Of a stretch of 57,102 bases of DNA, positions 53,678 through 57,102 are shown piece by piece (position 1 is the stretch's first letter; every line of letters begins with the position of its first letter). Position numbers and translations under genes: made by a program. Source of the stretch: an uncultured Pseudorhodobacter sp. (GTDB taxonomy: Bacteria > Pseudomonadota > Alphaproteobacteria > Rhodobacterales > Rhodobacteraceae); assembly GCA_913062925.1 (NCBI GenBank), contig CAJXWJ010000014.1, forward strand, positions 1 to 57,102, in the 5' to 3' direction. The notes beneath the pieces are model-generated. The model worked only from the letters and a program-made list of their open reading frames with translations. It had not been told where the DNA came from and made no database searches.

Positions 53678-54570
53678 GCGATGTCGTGGCCCGCAGCGCG
53701 CAGGGCGGCTGCCAGATGGCGGATATGGGCGGGGCCAACCTCGCAACAGCCGCCGACGATGCTGGCGCCCAGATCAATCCATTGCATCACAAAGGCGGTG
53801 TATCTCTCGGGTGTCAGATCGTGGCGGTGGGTATAGTCGGGGGCAGCCACCGCGTCGGGCAGCGGCAGGCTTGAAATCTCGGAAAAGCCGTTGGCATAGG
53901 CGCCAAAGGGCAGGCCAATTGGCGCAAGCGCGCGCATCGCCTCGGCCATCGCTTCGGGCATCGAGCAATTGGCCAGAACGGCGGCGGTTGGATAGGCGGC
54001 CACCAGATCGCGCAGCGCCGAGACAGGCTCGCCCGAGCGCAATTTGCTGCCGTCGCGGTCATGCACCGAAACCGAAAGCCAGACAGGCTTGCCCGCCGCC
54101 TGCGCGCCCTTTAGCGCGCCTTCGGCCAGCCCGAGCGAGGACATGGTTTCCAGCAGGATCACATCGACATGCGACGCCAAAATCCGCGCCTTTTCAGCAT
54201 AGATCGGCGCGGAAACCGCAACATCTGGCGTCAGATCGGGGCGATAGCTTTCGCCCAAGGGCCCCATCGAACCTGCAATCAGGCCGCGTCCAGCGCGCGC
54301 GCGGGCCTCATGTGCTTCGGCCAGCGCGCGCAGGTGCAGCGCGTGAAACAGCGCGTCAAGGCCGACGCCTTCCAGCCGATCGTGCAGAATATTATAGGTG
54401 TTGGTGGTCGCAACCGAAGCGCCTGCGTCGAAATAATCGTCGTGGATCGCTTTGACCAAACCGGGATGATCAATCATCACGCGCGTCGCCCAAAGCGGCG
54501 TTGGCGCATCGCCCGAGCGCGCGACCAGCTCTTGACCCATGCCGCCGTCCAAAAGGGTGATCCTGGCCAT
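53674..54570 (-). CDS. Homocysteine S-methyltransferase family protein
   Basis: A 298-residue protein. LLDGGMGQELVAR at the N-terminus and the zinc cysteines in ANCSMPE near 203 and GGCCEVGP near 280 mark the family. It transfers methyl from S-methylmethionine or a like donor to homocysteine. It sits between lysE-like and rluA genes in a minus-strand operon that also has a methionine sulfoxide reductase. Confidence 0.9.
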   Translation of the reverse strand: MARITLLDGGMGQELVARSGDAPTPLWATRVMIDHPGLVKAIHDDYFDAGASVATTNTYNILHDRLEGVGLDALFHALHLRALAEAHEARARAGRGLIAGSMGPLGESYRPDLTPDVAVSAPIYAEKARILASHVDVILLETMSSLGLAEGALKGAQAAGKPVWLSVSVHDRDGSKLRSGEPVSALRDLVAAYPTAAVLANCSMPEAMAEAMRALAPIGLPFGAYANGFSEISSLPLPDAVAAPDYTHRHDLTPERYTAFVMQWIDLGASIVGGCCEVGPAHIRHLAAALRAAGHDIA

Positions 54571-54573
54571 CTG

Positions 54574-55200
54574 CTAATCCTCTAGAATAAGGCGGGCGGC
54601 AAGGCCCGCGAACAGCACTGCGGCGCCCTTGTTCAAAACGCCCATCCGTGCCCCGATAGCATGGCCAGCTCGCCCTGCCAAATAGCCATATCCGGCAGTG
54701 ATAAGGGTGCCGGTCAGACCAAAGGTCAGGCCCAACAGCAGAATCTGCTGCCAAGCGGGGCCAATCTGCGGCTGAATAAATTGCGGCAAAAACGCCAGCA
54801 TGAACAAAATCGGCTTGGGGTTCAGCGCATTGGTCAAAGCGCCTTTGCGCAGGGCATCCCAGCCCGAGGTGGCGGTTTTGCTGTGCCCCGCCGCGCCCGT
54901 ATCGTTCCAAGATTTCCAAGCGATATAAAGCAGATAGGCCGCCCCTGCGTATTTCAGCGCCAGCAGCGCGCCGGCATGGGCTGCAATCAAGGCCGACAAC
55001 CCAAGTGCCGCAAGCGCCACATGCCACAGCGCGCCCAAGCCCACGCCCAGCCCCGCCATCACCCCCGCCCGCGGCCCGCCTTTGACGCCCGAGGCAGTGG
55101 CAAACAGCACATCCTGCCCCGGTGTCAGGTTCAGCAAAATCCCCCCCGCCAGAAAGGCGAAATAGGGCTGGAGCGGGAAATGCGTCAGCGTTTGCCACAT
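54574..55200 (-). CDS. LysE/RhtB family amino-acid exporter
   Basis: A 208-residue membrane protein with about six segments. LTPGQDVLFATASGVKGGPRAG near 25 and FLTNALNPKP-like ALTNALNPKPILF near 120 are typical. Substrates of the family are amino acids such as lysine, threonine or cysteine. It stops 3 bases before the homocysteine methyltransferase start. Confidence 0.9.
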   Translation of the reverse strand: MWQTLTHFPLQPYFAFLAGGILLNLTPGQDVLFATASGVKGGPRAGVMAGLGVGLGALWHVALAALGLSALIAAHAGALLALKYAGAAYLLYIAWKSWNDTGAAGHSKTATSGWDALRKGALTNALNPKPILFMLAFLPQFIQPQIGPAWQQILLLGLTFGLTGTLITAGYGYLAGRAGHAIGARMGVLNKGAAVLFAGLAARLILED

Positions 55201-55221
55201 GTTAGGGCTTGACGGCGCAGG

Positions 55222-55668
55222 TCATTCCGCGTGCCGGAACACGTCGGCCAGCAGCGGCACCAGCCAATCCTCATCGGCCTTGGAAAAGGCGGCGGGGGTG
55301 TCGCTGTCGATGTCAAACACCGCCAACAGCCGCCCCGCGCCGTTGAAAACTGGCAGCACCAGCTCGGATCGTGTCGAGGAGGCGCAGGCGATATGGCCCG
55401 GAAAGGCATCGACATCGGGCACGTTCTGCACCGCACCCGTGCGTGCGCAGGCGCCACAAACCCCGCGTGAAAACGGGATGACAAGGCAGCCGTGGCCGCC
55501 TTGATAGGGGCCGATTTTCAACAGCTCGGGCGCGACGACGCGGTAAAACCCCGTCCAATCGGCCTGCGGCATGGCGTGATGCACTTCGCAGGCCACCGTC
55601 GCCATCAGCGCCACGCTGTCGGTTTCGCCTTCGGTCAGCGACCGGATTGCCTTGACGATGTCTTGCAT
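55222..55668 (-). CDS. Free methionine-(R)-sulfoxide reductase (GAF domain)
   Basis: A 148-residue GAF-domain enzyme of the fRMsr (YebR/MsrC) family. The cysteines in SRGVCGACARTG near 72 and GHIACASSTRSELVLPV near 94 match the active-site and resolving positions, and DIDSDTPAAFSKADE follows. It reduces free R-methionine sulfoxide. Its ATG directly follows the TGA of the transferase gene. Confidence 0.9.
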   Translation of the reverse strand: MQDIVKAIRSLTEGETDSVALMATVACEVHHAMPQADWTGFYRVVAPELLKIGPYQGGHGCLVIPFSRGVCGACARTGAVQNVPDVDAFPGHIACASSTRSELVLPVFNGAGRLLAVFDIDSDTPAAFSKADEDWLVPLLADVFRHAE

Positions 55669-57102
55669 TCAATACCCCAAAGCGCAGCCGTCTTTGCGCG
55701 GATCAGAGGCCCCAATAAGCACACCTGTGTCGTCAATCAAGATCGCTTGCGCGCCGCCAATCGGGTCTGGCGCGGATTGCGCCTCGTGGCCCATCGCCGC
55801 AAGTTCGGCCAGAACCTGCGGCGTATAGCCGGTTTCCACAAGCATGCCCTCGGCGCCAGAAAAGCTGCGCGGTGCGTCGATCGCGGCCTGCGCGTCCAGC
55901 CCAAAATCGACCATATTGCTGACAAAGCGCGCGTGGCCATTGGGCTGATAGGCCCCGCCCATCACGCCAAAGGGCATGATAACCTTACCATTTTTGCGCA
56001 GCATGCCGGGAATGATCGTATGCATTGGGCGTTTGCCGCCGCCAAGCTCGTTGGGGTGGCCTTCCAGCAGGGTAAAGCCTGCGCCACGGTTTTGAAAGTT
56101 TATGCCAAACTTGCGCGAAGCCGTGCCGGCGCCAAAGCCCCAAAAGATCGAATAGATCAGCGAAACCGCCATGCGGTCGCGGTCCACCACGGTGATATAG
56201 ATGGTGTCTTTATGCACCGCTTCGGTCAGCGGCGCGGCCGAGCCCATCGCGCGTTTCGGGTCGATCAGGGCTGCGAGTTTCGCGGCCGTGTCGGGCGACA
56301 ACATATGGTCGATCCGCGGCGCGGTTTCGGCCAAAAAGCGGTTGCGCGCGTCATAGGCAAGCTTGGCCGCCTCGGCTTCGATATGGGCGCGCTGGCTGCC
56401 GAAGGGGTCCATCGCGGCGATGTCGAAATGCGACAGGATGTTCAGCATCAAAATCGCGGTCGCACCTTGGCCATTTGGCGGATGCTCGACCAGCTCGATG
56501 CCCTTATAGGGGCCAGAGATTGGGTCGGTATAGGTGGCAGAGGTGGCGGCGAAATCGGCCAAAGTGTGTTTGCCGCCAAGCGCTTGCAGCGAGCTGACCA
56601 TATCTTCGGCCACCTCGCCCTCGTAAAAACCGGCGCGGCCTTGGGCGGCGATGCGGCGCAGCACTTCGGCCTGACCGGGGGCGCGAAAGATTTGGCCCGC
56701 GCGCGGCACTTGCCCATCCAGCAGATAGAATTTGCGCGCATCGCCGATCAGGTCCTTGGCGTCTTCGGCCCAGTCATAGGCGACACGCGGTGCCACGGGC
56801 ACACCCTCTTCGGCATAGCGAATCGCGGGGGCAAGGCAGCGGTCCAGCCCCAGTTTGCCCCAATCGTCAGACAGCCGACAAAAGGCATCGACCGCCCCCG
56901 GCACGGTGACAGGTTCAACCCCGCGCAGGGGGATCGCATTCAGCCCGCGCGCGCGCATCTCGGCAGCCGAGCTTGCGCTTGGCGCGCGGCCCGAGCCGTT
57001 CAGCGCCAGAATATTTTCCGTGCCCGCAGGTTTCAGCAGCACAAAGCAATCGCCACCGATGCCGGTCATCTGCGGTTCGCAAATCCCCAGCAGCACGGCG
57101 CC
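55669..57102 (-). CDS. Gamma-glutamyltransferase family protein (partial, N-terminus beyond window)
   Basis: The C-terminal ~477 residues of a protein that should be near 530 long. The first visible block GICEPQMTGIGGDCFVLL is the start region of the fold. The nucleophile is probably Thr in HKDTIYITVVD near 297, which replaces the usual TTH(L/F)S, followed by GGGKRPMHTIIPGM and a terminal SDPRKDGCALGY. Homologues split gamma-glutamyl compounds such as glutathione. The fRMsr gene follows at once. Confidence 0.88.
   Translation of the reverse strand, partial: GAVLLGICEPQMTGIGGDCFVLLKPAGTENILALNGSGRAPSASSAAEMRARGLNAIPLRGVEPVTVPGAVDAFCRLSDDWGKLGLDRCLAPAIRYAEEGVPVAPRVAYDWAEDAKDLIGDARKFYLLDGQVPRAGQIFRAPGQAEVLRRIAAQGRAGFYEGEVAEDMVSSLQALGGKHTLADFAATSATYTDPISGPYKGIELVEHPPNGQGATAILMLNILSHFDIAAMDPFGSQRAHIEAEAAKLAYDARNRFLAETAPRIDHMLSPDTAAKLAALIDPKRAMGSAAPLTEAVHKDTIYITVVDRDRMAVSLIYSIFWGFGAGTASRKFGINFQNRGAGFTLLEGHPNELGGGKRPMHTIIPGMLRKNGKVIMPFGVMGGAYQPNGHARFVSNMVDFGLDAQAAIDAPRSFSGAEGMLVETGYTPQVLAELAAMGHEAQSAPDPIGGAQAILIDDTGVLIGASDPRKDGCALGY

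Overview
The window looks like a chromosomal segment of an alphaproteobacterium of the family Rhodobacteraceae. The evidence is G/C-ending codon usage, a rpoE-chrR pair facing a five-gene operon laid out like the singlet-oxygen regulon of Rhodobacter sphaeroides, a CenR-type response regulator, the dapB/rbfA/truB and rpsO/pnp blocks, lspA beside a DUF3035 lipoprotein, and marine-roseobacter style sulfonate genes. The genus cannot be fixed from sequence alone. No tRNA, rRNA, CRISPR array, insertion sequence or phage gene was seen.

Layout. 1-6397: an organosulfonate locus on the minus strand, cuyA (L-cysteate sulfo-lyase), an Asp/Glu racemase, a TauABC-like ABC transporter and a HisD-family dehydrogenase resembling HpsN (cut by the left edge), with a divergent LysR regulator. 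6409-14909: a biosynthetic cluster for a thiazole/oxazole-modified peptide (TOMM/LAP): a cytosolic S41 peptidase, a SagB-type azoline dehydrogenase, a fused leader-binding/YcaO cyclodehydratase, a 590-residue precursor and a divergent Tat-exported metallo-beta-lactamase-fold protein. 14917-18309: a small unknown ORF, a TPR-sulfotransferase, a PLP-binding YggS protein and an L,D-transpeptidase. 18513-24838: cenR, two probable small RNAs, xthA, a WGR protein, the two saccharopine enzymes of lysine breakdown and a heparinase-like protein. 24877-33847: purH, lspA, a lipoprotein, an M16 peptidase pair, mutL, rmuC and hutD. 33844-39785: chrR-rpoE and the RpoE-type operon. 39789-48898: rsmB, a DUF1674 gene, dapB, rbfA, a DUF2233 protein, truB, a DUF1643 protein, an RTX-repeat protein, rpsO and pnp. 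48947-57102: 1-Cys peroxiredoxin, aldehyde dehydrogenase, an FMN glutamate-synthase-like protein, and a minus-strand operon of gamma-glutamyltransferase, free methionine sulfoxide reductase, LysE exporter, homocysteine methyltransferase and RluA.

The most unusual item is the TOMM precursor. Known TOMM precursors are usually short. This one has an N-terminal leader that looks NHLP-like, then four 35-residue Gly/Ser/Thr/Cys cassettes alternating between two types (V-W-V-W). Inside them nearly every third residue is a cyclisable Ser, Thr or Cys preceded by Gly. A short stretch of pentapeptide-like repeats lies between cassettes. The S41 peptidase has no signal peptide and could cut leader or linkers in the cytosol. 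No transporter is present in the cluster. An inverted repeat TTGCA-N5-TGCAA occurs both in the cuyR-cuyA gap and upstream of the precursor, which may tie the two loci to one regulator.

Other points worth following are the pair of putative small RNAs between cenR and xthA, which share a 13-base motif and carry 14 bases of perfect mutual complementarity, and the divergent RpoE promoters built on a perfect 9-bp inverted repeat, which also decide the rpoE start.
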